A DNA stretch of 64,000 nt from a bacterium (GTDB lineage: Bacteria > Electryoneota > RPQS01). A model generated the notes under the pieces. That model made no database searches. It was not told where the DNA came from and saw only the letters and a list, made by a program, of their open reading frames with translations. Both the position numbers and the translations under genes were made by a program. Below, piece by piece: positions 42,092 through 50,943 of the stretch. The stretch lies in contig JAHDVH010000002.1 of NCBI GenBank assembly GCA_023382385.1, forward strand, positions 386,219-450,218, written 5' to 3'. Position 1 is the stretch's first letter. Each line of letters starts with the position of its first letter.

Positions 42092-45000
42092 TTAACGCAT
42101 TAAGATAGCTTTCTGCAGGCTTGTGCGATTCAACGCGTCGAGGCGGATGAAGTACACACCGGTCGGCAGCGCGCCGCTGGAGTTTTCGGCGTTCCAGAGC
42201 ATCGTGTGTTCACCGGCTTCCATGCGGCCATGCAGAATCGTTGCCACTTCCTGACCGATGACGTTGAACGCGCGTAGAGTGACATCGGCGGCTTCCGGCA
42301 GTACGAACGTGAGGTTCGTGCTCGGGTTGAAGGGATTCGGATACGCTGGTTTCAATCCGAACTCAACGGGCAGCACGGCTTGATTAACCGATTGCGTAAC
42401 TCCGAAACCGGTCAGCGTGTTTTCGCTGTCCCGCAGTTCATAGCGCACGCGCACATACGGCGTTTCGCCGGCGGGCAGCATCAGTTCGACGGTCGCGAGC
42501 GTTCCGCTTCCCGAAATTCCGGGCGCGGTGCGGCTCAGACGTCCGATGTTGATGTCCGCGAGATTGCCGTCGTGATGCGCGAGGAAAACGGTCTGTGCAC
42601 CGCGCCGCAGGAAATCGCCTTCGCTCACGTCCGTTACGATGGCTCGCGAGTTTAACACTTCAACCACGAGATGCGCACTGGTCAAACGAACCGCCTCGGG
42701 AACAGCAATCGTCAACGTCGTCGTTTCGCCATCCGGCTGATAGGACACACGGATGCTGCCGTCGTCGTCAAGTTGATCGCCGCTCCAGTCACGCGCGGCA
42801 ATCGAAGAACCGCTCTGAGTGTTGAACCATGCATACATGGTCGCAAGCGACAACAAGTCGTAAGCGTCGAGCTGTCCGTCGGGATTGGCCACGAGATTCG
42901 GCACGGTGGAACCCAGATACGGCCCGATATCCGAAATCGGATCAAAAGTCAGTCCGTTGCCGTTCCAGCCTTGCGTGAACACGTTCACGTCGGCGAAATT
43001 TATCTGTCCGTCTGGTTCGGGCACCATGCGCGGCGCATTGCCCGGAGTTCCTCCGGTTCTGGCGATGTCCGCAAGGTAACCCGCACGCAGCGACATTCCG
43101 GAACGCACGCCGTTGGTCACGGGCACATTGCTGACGTCGCGCAGGTCGGTCGCCGCCGCAAAGCTGATGGCGCCGGTGGAGGGAATCGTGAGTGTCGTCA
43201 ACGCTTGTACGGTAATGGTTGCAACGGTGCGTGTGCCGACGATGGAGAGCCCGTCATTGTCGCCGACCATCGCGGCATTGATGTCCAAAGTTCCCGCCGT
43301 GTTGTTTACATTGGTCAGAAACACCGTGTTCGTGTAGCGTTCGCCGCTCCACAGATTGCCTTCGCTGATATTCAGCACGGAAATCATCGTGGCAGGGAAC
43401 GTGCAGGACGCGCGCACCGATACCAATGAGTCGGGGTTATTGAGCACGAGCCGCAGCGTGCGCACGGCGCCGCGCTGTAATAACAGGTATCCGTCACCGT
43501 CCAGCGCATCTATGAACGCAAGCTCGGGGATGACGTTTGTGCTGTCTGTTCCGTCCGTGCTGTCCGAACCGAGTTCCGTCAGCCAGTCGCGGCGCACGAT
43601 TTTGACAACCTTGTCACGGTCGGCGTCCGCCGCCAGAATCACCAGCCCGCTGTCTTCGGCCATGACACCCAAGCCCATCGGATTTGCGAAGCGGTTTAAG
43701 CTATTCCCCGCCGAGCCGGCCTGCGACACAAATGCAGGCGCGGTATTGCCGCCGGAACCGGTGGCTTCACTGTCGCGATAGATGACGACACGGTCATTGC
43801 CGTTGTCGCTGACGACCAGATAAACCTGACCGCTCATCTTGACCGTTTCGATGTCTTGCGGCGCGTTCAGGAAATCCGAGCCGCTGCTTGCCGTGGACCA
43901 TGCCACCTTGGGGCTTGTCCACGAATTCGGGTTGACGTTCGAATTCGGATTATACGAGAATTTCTGCAGACGATTGTTGCCGGTATCACAGACGTAGACG
44001 TCATACAGGCCGAGGTTGTCATTGTAGGCTGCGGCAATTCCGCGCGGGTAAGCCAATTGACCGCTCGCGCTGCCCAGTCGGCCGAATTCAGCTTCGTCCA
44101 CGGACTCTTCATAGCGAACGCGAATGAACACGCCCGCAGAGGGAATCATACCGTGCGCGCCGTCACCGAAGCGCAGCTCGCGTGTGTAGCGGTCGACTTC
44201 GCAGTAACGATCCGCAGGTCCCGCAATCAGCAGGTCTTCGACAATCGTCCACGGAGTGTTGTCATTGCTTGCCCAGACGGTGAAGCTGTTTTCGCCGCCG
44301 ACTGTCGCCAGTTTGAAAGTTTGACCCGGTGAACCGTTTGATTGACCCGGCACATCCCATCGCACGTCGCCCGCAAAGCAGTTGTCAATGTTTTCGTAGG
44401 CGCGGATGACCTTGATCCGATGATTGTCCGTGTCGGAGATAAACAGTAGATCGTTCTTGACGGCAGGCGAGCCGTCCAGTTCGTAATAGTCTCCCAGATT
44501 GAAATTCGTTCCGTCCACGTCATCCGTTGACGATGCGAAGTCCGTTGTATTGGTGATTGTGAACGACAAACCCGGAATTCCGGAGATGTCCGCGACGCCG
44601 TGCGTCCAGACGCGCCACTTTTGGATTTCAGCGAGATTTGTCTGATCAGTAATCGTGATGATACCGTCAATGACTTTGAACAGCGCACGCGGCGATCCGC
44701 CGCCCAGCGATGTGTAGGCCTTTGCGCACGCCATAAAGGGAGCAGTCTGTCCCGCGATGGACGGGCAGATCAATCGAGGCTCGATCGCAAAGACCGTTGC
44801 CGCCGCTCCTTCTTCAAGAATCTCGCGCCCCGGATTTCCGGTCGCGGGAGACCATGTGCCGCTGTTGATGTCGAAAGTCTTGTAGCGCAGGCCTTCGCGA
44901 TTCACGGTTGAACCGTAAGGATACAGAATGTGCAGCATGTTGTTGGGATCAACCGACACACTAAACGCCAGCGGTGCGACGTCATCTCCTGTCGTCGCGG

Positions 45001-46903
45001 CAGTGCCTGCTCCGGACGTGAAGTTTCCGTCGAGTGAACCGATCATATTGTAGCGAAGTTGAGCCTGATCCACACCGTAAGTTTCGGTGCCCGTTCCGGC
45101 CCAGAAGACATAGAGACTCGAATTGACAAGCGCGATTTGCGGCTGCGGGAAGGATTCACCGCGACCGCCGCCGTCGGAAGCAAAGCCCGCCGCCGTCGTC
45201 ACGGGATCAGGCGTACCGGCAGTAAATCCGCCGGTCTGATAGCTTCCCCACGCCGCGCCGTTAAACAGCATGTAGCTGATGTCCGCAGGCGGTGTCGCGT
45301 CGGACACGTAGGCCATGTAGATGCGGCCGATGTTATCCACCACACAATGCGGCGCGGAAAAACCCGTGCCCGCACCCGAAGCGATGAGCGTCGGTGCGCC
45401 CCACGAACCATTATAGACTCGATAGTAGACGTCGTCGTCGCCCGCCCAGATTAAATGCACGTTGCCGGATGGATCGACCAGCAGATTACAGTAACGATTT
45501 TCAGTGACCGTCGCGGGCGTAAGGGATGTCGTCAATTCGATACCCGCCGACCAGCTTGAGCCGTCGGAAGAAACCGAGTGATACAAATGGCGTTCGCCGC
45601 CGCCGTTTTCGGCTTCATAGACGATGTGCAGGTTGCCGTTGCTCTCTTTGGCGATGCGCGGACGGTCATGCACTCCTGTCAGCGTCGGAGGTGAAATCGT
45701 TACCGGCGTAGACCATGTCTGGCCGAAGTCGTCGCTGTAGCTGTATGCCGTGCCGGGCACCGCGTTGTCCGACGTCATGACCATATGCAGCCGGCCGCGC
45801 GGCTGATCCCACATCAGATCTACTTCCGTCACGTCTGGAGTCGCGTTGGCGTTCATACCCGTCGTTGTGTCGAAACTGAACGTGATGCGATAGTCGTTGC
45901 CGAGGAATGTGTTCTGATTGGTGATGCTCTCGACAAGCGTCGAGTTGGCTACGCCGGACGGCGTGCCTTCCGCGATCATTCCGTCCACGTTTGTGCCGCG
46001 ATCGACGACTTCCACGTCATACGGACGACCGATGAGTCCGGGATAGGTGTCCACGTGCGTGAATGCACCACCCGGGCCGATGTTGGTGAGATCATAGCTT
46101 GCGAGCGAACCGCTCCCGCCCGTCACGCCGTTGACCAAATACAAGTCAACCACCGCACCCAGCCGCACCGACGCGTTAATCGCCAATGATGTCAAATCTG
46201 TCATCGCGGGATCGGTAGAGGAAGTCGCCTCATTCAATTGCAGGGGAATGTCGGTCGGCATGGACTGATAAAGCATGTAATCCAAATCTCCCACGCCGGG
46301 CGTTCCCGGCGGAGTGGCATAAGCATACTCCACGCGCACGCTGTCTGTCGGCTGCAAGTCCCAACCGAGCGGCAGAGTCGCCACGCCGCCCGTGTTCGGC
46401 ACACCGGAGTAGACCATCGTATACACGGAGTCCGCCGCACCGTAGCCCGTGAGCGAACCGACACGCTTGAAGAATTTGCCGTTTACCCAGATGCGCTCGC
46501 TGCCCGGAACCGTCTCGCCGAGCGAGAATCGGATCGAACGTCCGCCGTAGTTGCCCTGCACCGGCGTGACGCTGTAGAATAGCGCTTCGACATTCCACTT
46601 GACCGGAGTGCCGAAGACCTGCACGCGGCGATGGTCGTGATCCACGACAAACGTGCGCATCGCGTCCACCGAACCGAACAGTTCGACGGCGGTCGGCGAG
46701 GAAAACGGCGTGCTGTAAAGCGGCAGCGGAGTATTGACCAGATAGTCAAGATAGCCGCTCGAGTCCGCAGTCAGGCCGTGCCGCACATTATAGTATGGCC
46801 CGTTCCATTCAATGAATGAACGGTAGGTCGGCGCGCCGATTACCGTTGTGACACTCACAAACAACGTGAGCGTAGAAAGCAACATGATTTGCCAATTTCG
46901 CAT
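42092..46903 (-). CDS. Giant T9SS surface protein with propeller, cohesin-like and dockerin-like modules
   Basis: A 1603-residue secreted protein. Signal peptide MRNWQIMLLSTLTLFVSVTT. The central part has BNR/sialidase-like and NHL-like propeller repeats (SYSDDFGQTWS, VHLIWAGDDDVYYR, CDTGNNRLQKFSYN). Near residues 1125-1235 is a cohesin-like strand domain. A dockerin-like pair follows at about 1290-1345 (PEPDGQINFADVNVF and ANPDGQLDAYDLLSL). A second cohesin-like domain spans about 1385-1490, and a T9SS domain (YPNPFNPSTNLTF) ends the protein. GGGAG seven bases upstream supports the ATG at 46903. It is the last gene of a four-gene operon. Binding partners are unknown. Confidence 0.75.
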   Translation of the reverse strand: MRNWQIMLLSTLTLFVSVTTVIGAPTYRSFIEWNGPYYNVRHGLTADSSGYLDYLVNTPLPLYSTPFSSPTAVELFGSVDAMRTFVVDHDHRRVQVFGTPVKWNVEALFYSVTPVQGNYGGRSIRFSLGETVPGSERIWVNGKFFKRVGSLTGYGAADSVYTMVYSGVPNTGGVATLPLGWDLQPTDSVRVEYAYATPPGTPGVGDLDYMLYQSMPTDIPLQLNEATSSTDPAMTDLTSLAINASVRLGAVVDLYLVNGVTGGSGSLASYDLTNIGPGGAFTHVDTYPGLIGRPYDVEVVDRGTNVDGMIAEGTPSGVANSTLVESITNQNTFLGNDYRITFSFDTTTGMNANATPDVTEVDLMWDQPRGRLHMVMTSDNAVPGTAYSYSDDFGQTWSTPVTISPPTLTGVHDRPRIAKESNGNLHIVYEAENGGGERHLYHSVSSDGSSWSAGIELTTSLTPATVTENRYCNLLVDPSGNVHLIWAGDDDVYYRVYNGSWGAPTLIASGAGTGFSAPHCVVDNIGRIYMAYVSDATPPADISYMLFNGAAWGSYQTGGFTAGTPDPVTTAAGFASDGGGRGESFPQPQIALVNSSLYVFWAGTGTETYGVDQAQLRYNMIGSLDGNFTSGAGTAATTGDDVAPLAFSVSVDPNNMLHILYPYGSTVNREGLRYKTFDINSGTWSPATGNPGREILEEGAAATVFAIEPRLICPSIAGQTAPFMACAKAYTSLGGGSPRALFKVIDGIITITDQTNLAEIQKWRVWTHGVADISGIPGLSFTITNTTDFASSTDDVDGTNFNLGDYYELDGSPAVKNDLLFISDTDNHRIKVIRAYENIDNCFAGDVRWDVPGQSNGSPGQTFKLATVGGENSFTVWASNDNTPWTIVEDLLIAGPADRYCEVDRYTRELRFGDGAHGMIPSAGVFIRVRYEESVDEAEFGRLGSASGQLAYPRGIAAAYNDNLGLYDVYVCDTGNNRLQKFSYNPNSNVNPNSWTSPKVAWSTASSGSDFLNAPQDIETVKMSGQVYLVVSDNGNDRVVIYRDSEATGSGGNTAPAFVSQAGSAGNSLNRFANPMGLGVMAEDSGLVILAADADRDKVVKIVRRDWLTELGSDSTDGTDSTNVIPELAFIDALDGDGYLLLQRGAVRTLRLVLNNPDSLVSVRASCTFPATMISVLNISEGNLWSGERYTNTVFLTNVNNTAGTLDINAAMVGDNDGLSIVGTRTVATITVQALTTLTIPSTGAISFAAATDLRDVSNVPVTNGVRSGMSLRAGYLADIARTGGTPGNAPRMVPEPDGQINFADVNVFTQGWNGNGLTFDPISDIGPYLGSTVPNLVANPDGQLDAYDLLSLATMYAWFNTQSGSSIAARDWSGDQLDDDGSIRVSYQPDGETTTLTIAVPEAVRLTSAHLVVEVLNSRAIVTDVSEGDFLRRGAQTVFLAHHDGNLADINIGRLSRTAPGISGSGTLATVELMLPAGETPYVRVRYELRDSENTLTGFGVTQSVNQAVLPVEFGLKPAYPNPFNPSTNLTFVLPEAADVTLRAFNVIGQEVATILHGRMEAGEHTMLWNAENSSGALPTGVYFIRLDALNRTSLQKAILMR

Positions 46904-46971
46904 GGTCATGCTCCCGATCTTCCGGCCGCTGAAGCCGGATATGGTGAAATGTAAAAGTTTGTGTGAATGTG

Positions 46972-48048
46972 TCACGGGATCACCGTCAGTGTTCCGGCGC
47001 GCAGCGAGCACGAACGCATCTGCGCAAACATATCCAGTCCGAACGTCGAATCCGCATCAAACACAGCCCCCGCCGAGCCCGGTGCAAGTCCTCTGAGGTC
47101 CAGATACGCCACCACTCCGGCTCCGTCCGCGCGCGTCCCCACGCGCGTGTCGCCGTTATACTGGATCACCCACGTCATCGTGTTCGTCACACGATTGTGG
47201 CTGTTTTGAATATTCCTGAAAAAGTTGAAGCCGTCGTTGTTGTCGTAGAACGGCCCCGAACGCACCGCGACCACTTCGATGTTCCCTTCCGGCAATTCGA
47301 GCGAGTATTGCAGCGCGGCCAAATCACTCGCGGCTTCGAGATGCACCGGAACGGTCACCGTATCGCCGAGCGGCAATTGCGTCGCCGGCATCCACAGCGT
47401 CAGTCGCGCCGCCGTCGCAAACACACTGTCCCGCCCTACTCCGCGCAGTCCATCGGCATCAATCGCCTCAGGCCGCAACGCATAGATTGTGGACGGCACA
47501 AGTCCGGAAAGCGACACTTCGTGATCCATCGTCATCTCACTCTGCGTCACTGAATCGCTCGCAATACCGACACCGTAATACAATATCGTGCGGGCCGGTT
47601 CGTCCGTCTCCCACGTGATGCGCGCGGCGAACTCCGTGATATCCTGAATTCGCAGATTCGAGAGAATCGGTTCCGGCGTGGCCTTGTCGGGTGTTTCAAA
47701 TTCTCCGCCGCAGTCGAGCCGGTTGCCATCCTGGTCGATGACCGTCAGCCGATAGATGTACAGCGTGTTGAACGTGTAGCCCGTCAAACCGACACTGTGC
47801 GTATCCGCCGGCACACCGATATTGATGAGCTGCGTGAAGACCGTCTGTCCGAAGCGGAACTCGCCAGTCGTCGGACGGTTCGCGGCCCACTCGACGCGCA
47901 TGCGTCCGTCGCTTTCCACCACGCGGCAGTAATACAGGCTGAACGGTTCCGGTCCGACCGGAGTCGTCGGTCCCGAAGAACCGCCGCTGCCGCACGCCGC
48001 AAACAGCATCGCAAACAATAGGAGCAGGAAGAGTCGTCGTGTCATCAA
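46972..48048 (-). CDS. Lipoprotein with fibronectin-like and cohesin-like domains
   Basis: A 358-residue lipoprotein (lipobox LFAACGSGG near residue 19). Residues about 35-210 hold two fibronectin-III-like segments (ARITWETDEPARTILYYG; STIYALRPEAIDADG). Residues about 220-356 resemble a cohesin: PLGDTVTVPVHLEAASDLAA, LQYSLELPEGNIEVVAV, and a closing GVVAYLDLRGL and SLRAGTLTV. Cohesins bind dockerins; the next gene encodes a protein with dockerin-like repeats. Its start overlaps the preceding stop by 4 bases. Confidence 0.7.
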   Translation of the reverse strand: MMTRRLFLLLLFAMLFAACGSGGSSGPTTPVGPEPFSLYYCRVVESDGRMRVEWAANRPTTGEFRFGQTVFTQLINIGVPADTHSVGLTGYTFNTLYIYRLTVIDQDGNRLDCGGEFETPDKATPEPILSNLRIQDITEFAARITWETDEPARTILYYGVGIASDSVTQSEMTMDHEVSLSGLVPSTIYALRPEAIDADGLRGVGRDSVFATAARLTLWMPATQLPLGDTVTVPVHLEAASDLAALQYSLELPEGNIEVVAVRSGPFYDNNDGFNFFRNIQNSHNRVTNTMTWVIQYNGDTRVGTRADGAGVVAYLDLRGLAPGSAGAVFDADSTFGLDMFAQMRSCSLRAGTLTVIP

Positions 48049-48428
48049 GGTGTATTTTCCGTAAACATGATTTCAACTGAATCGCGCAGCCCGTCCGCGT
48101 AGGCAACTAACCAGCCCAATCCCGCCACGGAGTCCGCACGCAGCGTATCCAGCGCCACGCCGCCGGTCGTATAAATCGTTCCCGCACTCAAACGGCCCAT
48201 CGTATTGAGCAGGATAACTCGCGTCGAATCGGCGACCGGAATACCTTCATTGCGGTACTCGACAAAAACTGTCATCCGCGATACGCCGTCCGCCGGAATC
48301 GCGCTCGGCAGCGCGCTGACCGATAACACGCGGGAGCCTTGAGTGTTGATCGTCTCGTCGTTCGAATCCGTCGGTGACGTGCACGAGATCGTCCACAGCG
48401 CCAGCGTCAGCAGCAGCAGGAGTCTCAT
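48045..48428 (-). CDS. Small lipoprotein with Ig-like (Big/invasin-type) domain
   Basis: A 127-residue lipoprotein (lipobox LWTISCTSP). The mature part is one Ig-like domain: VSALPSAIPADGVSRMTVFVE, GIPVADSTRVILLNTMGRLS and GWLVAYADGLRDSVEI follow the pattern of bacterial Ig-like (intimin/invasin) repeats. It overlaps both neighbours by 4 bases, so the three genes are translationally coupled. Confidence 0.7.
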   Translation of the reverse strand: MRLLLLLTLALWTISCTSPTDSNDETINTQGSRVLSVSALPSAIPADGVSRMTVFVEYRNEGIPVADSTRVILLNTMGRLSAGTIYTTGGVALDTLRADSVAGLGWLVAYADGLRDSVEIMFTENTP

Positions 48429-49798
48429 TCACCCTCCTCGCGCGGCGGCAGTGACAGCGCCACTTCCCGTCCTGCGTTTTGATAAGCCTTCAGCGTGATT
48501 TCGCGCGCGCGTTCCACGCTCAGCTTTTCTTTCTCAATCGTCGATACCAGCGGACTGCGCAGCCCGTCGTTCATCATAGCGGTTGCCATCACGATGCGTT
48601 CGGGATACGCCGTCTGTTCGTAGAGGTCAATCAGCTGCACCCGCAGCTTGCACGCCGCTTCCCATTGCGGTTGCGAAACGATTAGCGGAATCGAAATTCC
48701 CTGTGCACGCGAGACGCTTTCGTCATCCACGTGCGTAATTAGCAGCCAGCGCACGTTCGGATAGGCCGCGCCGATCGCCGCCATCGTATTCCAGAAACTC
48801 GTGCGGTTCATTTCGTCGAACAACAGCCCGGGCCGGTCGAGCGACGCCAGCGGCTGCACAATGTCAAAAGAAGTCGTCAGCGATTCACGTAGCTGACTCC
48901 ACAGAGCGTCGTTGTCAGAGAGCGCGAGCTTCGACAGCGGCGGAGGAACCAACACCGCACCCTGACGAACTTCCGGCAGTCGCGGATACGGCTTCGGTGG
49001 AAACACCGACAGCGGCAGACGATTGGTGAAACTCAAGGCTAACGCGCCGCCCACCATCGGGTCGTCTTCAAGCTCCGCATACATGCCCGGATGCAGTCCG
49101 AATCCCCACGGCAGTTGAATATCCACTCCGCCGCGCAGCACTTCCGTATCAGGAAATCTGCCCGTGCGCGTGATGGATTGCGCGAAGGCCAGACTTGCTC
49201 CGATGCGTTCGCCGAACGGGGTCAGTGCGAGCGTCATCCCCCAGCGCATCGCCTGTTCGCGGTTATCGGATGTGCCGAAATAACCTGCGAATGCGCCCAA
49301 CTCGGCGGCTCGGCTCGGCGTCCACGCGGTGCCCACCGAAAGCTGTCCACTCGTCTGTTCGAGCGAAAAGGCCGGCAGTGAAATCACCTGATTCGTCGTC
49401 GAATCGTAGAAACTCTGCTCGTCGCGGAAGCCCGTCGGCAAGATAAGATTGCCGTTGAAGCCGAACGCGAGCTTATCCTTATAAGAAAGCGGCCAGACGG
49501 CCAATCCCAGCCTGGCGTCTTCGGCTCCGTTCTGGAAAGCTCCGCGGCCTGCGAGGTCGCGGTTCGAGGTCGCGGCCGAGAGGGCCAGACCGCGCGCGAC
49601 TCCCAGCTCGAAGGAGGCTCCGAACCGGTTGTCTTCCCAAATCTCGTTGGACAGGGACGCGCCGAATCCGGCCAGTTTGAACCAGCCGGCAGGGACAGGT
49701 TTTGCCCCCGAGCCGGGGTCGGAGACCGCCCCGGACGGCCAGGTTTGCGCCTGAACCATCCCGGCCAAGAGAAGAATAATTAAAGTTTTAGCTTTCAT
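48425..49798 (-). CDS. Predicted outer-membrane beta-barrel protein
   Basis: A 457-residue protein with signal peptide MKAKTLIILLLAGMVQA and residues about 35-285 in alternating strands typical of an outer-membrane barrel (for example LAFGFNGNLILPTGFRDEQ; LGAFAGYFGTSDNREQAMRW). The C-terminal 170 residues are mixed alpha/beta and probably periplasmic or surface-exposed. I use the ATG at 49798; the frame continues upstream through a dispersed repeat and is not coding. First gene of the surface operon. Function unknown. Confidence 0.65.
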   Translation of the reverse strand: MKAKTLIILLLAGMVQAQTWPSGAVSDPGSGAKPVPAGWFKLAGFGASLSNEIWEDNRFGASFELGVARGLALSAATSNRDLAGRGAFQNGAEDARLGLAVWPLSYKDKLAFGFNGNLILPTGFRDEQSFYDSTTNQVISLPAFSLEQTSGQLSVGTAWTPSRAAELGAFAGYFGTSDNREQAMRWGMTLALTPFGERIGASLAFAQSITRTGRFPDTEVLRGGVDIQLPWGFGLHPGMYAELEDDPMVGGALALSFTNRLPLSVFPPKPYPRLPEVRQGAVLVPPPLSKLALSDNDALWSQLRESLTTSFDIVQPLASLDRPGLLFDEMNRTSFWNTMAAIGAAYPNVRWLLITHVDDESVSRAQGISIPLIVSQPQWEAACKLRVQLIDLYEQTAYPERIVMATAMMNDGLRSPLVSTIEKEKLSVERAREITLKAYQNAGREVALSLPPREEGE

Positions 49799-49897
49799 AT
49801 GACTCGGTATAACAGATGCCACAGCACCTTCATCCGGACTGGAACTACGCAACCCATGTGCCACCCCGCTTGGTCGCCCACTTACCTGCCTCCCCTT

Positions 49898-49924
49898 GTC
49901 ATCCTGAACGAAGTGAAGGACCTT
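49898..49924. repeat. Dispersed CHPERSEG/HFVQDD-type repeat fragment
   Basis: GTCATCCTGAACGAAGTGAA and the next 7 bases match the widespread bacterial intergenic repeat that is often mistranslated as HFVQDD or CHPERSEG. It lies between the surface operon and the GATC R-M genes. Confidence 0.55.
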
Positions 49925-49964
49925 GTCCAGCCGCCCGCATCGGCCTTGCCCATCCCACAAAACA

Positions 49965-49990
49965 CAAGCGGCCCCGCTTGGAGCCGCTTG
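49965..49990 (-). terminator. Terminator of the DpnII-like endonuclease gene
   Basis: CAAGCGGC and GCCGCTTG arms with a 10-base loop, followed on the minus strand by TGTTTTG. It lies 24 bases past the stop. Confidence 0.7.
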
Positions 49991-50014
49991 AAGATTCAAT
50001 GATAATCAGCAATT

Positions 50015-50935
50015 CTACTGCAAAACTTGATCGAGCACTCCGTGCTCAAGCATATCAAGAGAAAAGAGATAGTCAATGGCGTCAAAGGTCTCCCTTAAGG
50101 GTCGCTCAGATGCTGCAAGCCCTTGACCGTCTGTAATCCAGATAAACTTATGACGACCACTCAGAAACTTAAACAATGTATTGTACTCTCCTGCTGTTGC
50201 TTTCTGCTTTGTTCCTTCAGAACCATAGAAGTTCGTTTCAATGATAAACAGATTTGACTTCGTATTGATGACAAAGTCATACTTTCGTGACGACTTATCG
50301 TATGGCACAGCGATTCCCCATGCCCGCTGTATTTTTGACGCATTCGCCTGTGCAAGATATGGAAAGTTACGCCGTTGGCATGCGTCAGCAATGAAGACTT
50401 CAACAATGTCCTCCATTACAAAACCGATGCGATTCTTCCGTGCGTTACTGTTCAAACCTGCTTCGACGCCAAACATGTAATCAACAAGATTCTTGACGCG
50501 TTGTGAGGCTATTATGTCCCGAAGGCCTGTTCCCTTAACAAAGTTCAGATAACTTTCAATATCTGAATCGTTGGGTCTTGACTTCGAAAAATCTACCTCC
50601 TCATACTCAAGTCTCTTTTGTTTGTAGTTCACAAGAATGTTGAACTTCATCGAGCCCTTTCCATCTCGAACTACCAACGCGGGTAAAGCTCGAGCCAAAC
50701 CTGGGTTCGATTGGAGTAGTCTTCTAAACTCATTGTCGAAATCTTTCTTACCTATCAAGTAATTGAGACTATTTAGTGCAATCTCAAGATCTTGAGAATT
50801 CGTCTTGACCTTTTCCCAGTCAACAAAATACGACCAAAGCATTATACTAGGCTTAAGATGGGACAAGAAGTATTCGAACACTTGGTCTTCGTTTTTGCAA
50901 TTCAATGCGTTCTTGTAGAATGGTATGAACTTCAT
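50015..50935 (-). CDS. DpnII-like type II restriction endonuclease (GATC)
   Basis: A 306-residue enzyme resembling DpnII, which cuts unmethylated GATC. The C-terminal catalytic region shows KNRIGFVMEDIVEVFI, then KYDFVINTKSNLFIIETNFYG (Asp and Glu of a PD-(D/E)xK-like core), KATAGEYNTLFKFL, FIWITDGQGLA, and the end motif DYLFSLDMLEHGVL. The GATC target is inferred from the family. It starts 8 bases after the methyltransferase. The gene is AT-rich relative to neighbours, suggesting transfer. Confidence 0.85.
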   Translation of the reverse strand: MKFIPFYKNALNCKNEDQVFEYFLSHLKPSIMLWSYFVDWEKVKTNSQDLEIALNSLNYLIGKKDFDNEFRRLLQSNPGLARALPALVVRDGKGSMKFNILVNYKQKRLEYEEVDFSKSRPNDSDIESYLNFVKGTGLRDIIASQRVKNLVDYMFGVEAGLNSNARKNRIGFVMEDIVEVFIADACQRRNFPYLAQANASKIQRAWGIAVPYDKSSRKYDFVINTKSNLFIIETNFYGSEGTKQKATAGEYNTLFKFLSGRHKFIWITDGQGLAASERPLRETFDAIDYLFSLDMLEHGVLDQVLQ

Positions 50936-50943
50936 CGCTGTTT

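Noticed and set aside
42092-49798. A true cellulosome cluster
   Set aside because: No carbohydrate-active enzyme or carbohydrate-binding module is encoded with the cohesin- and dockerin-like modules.
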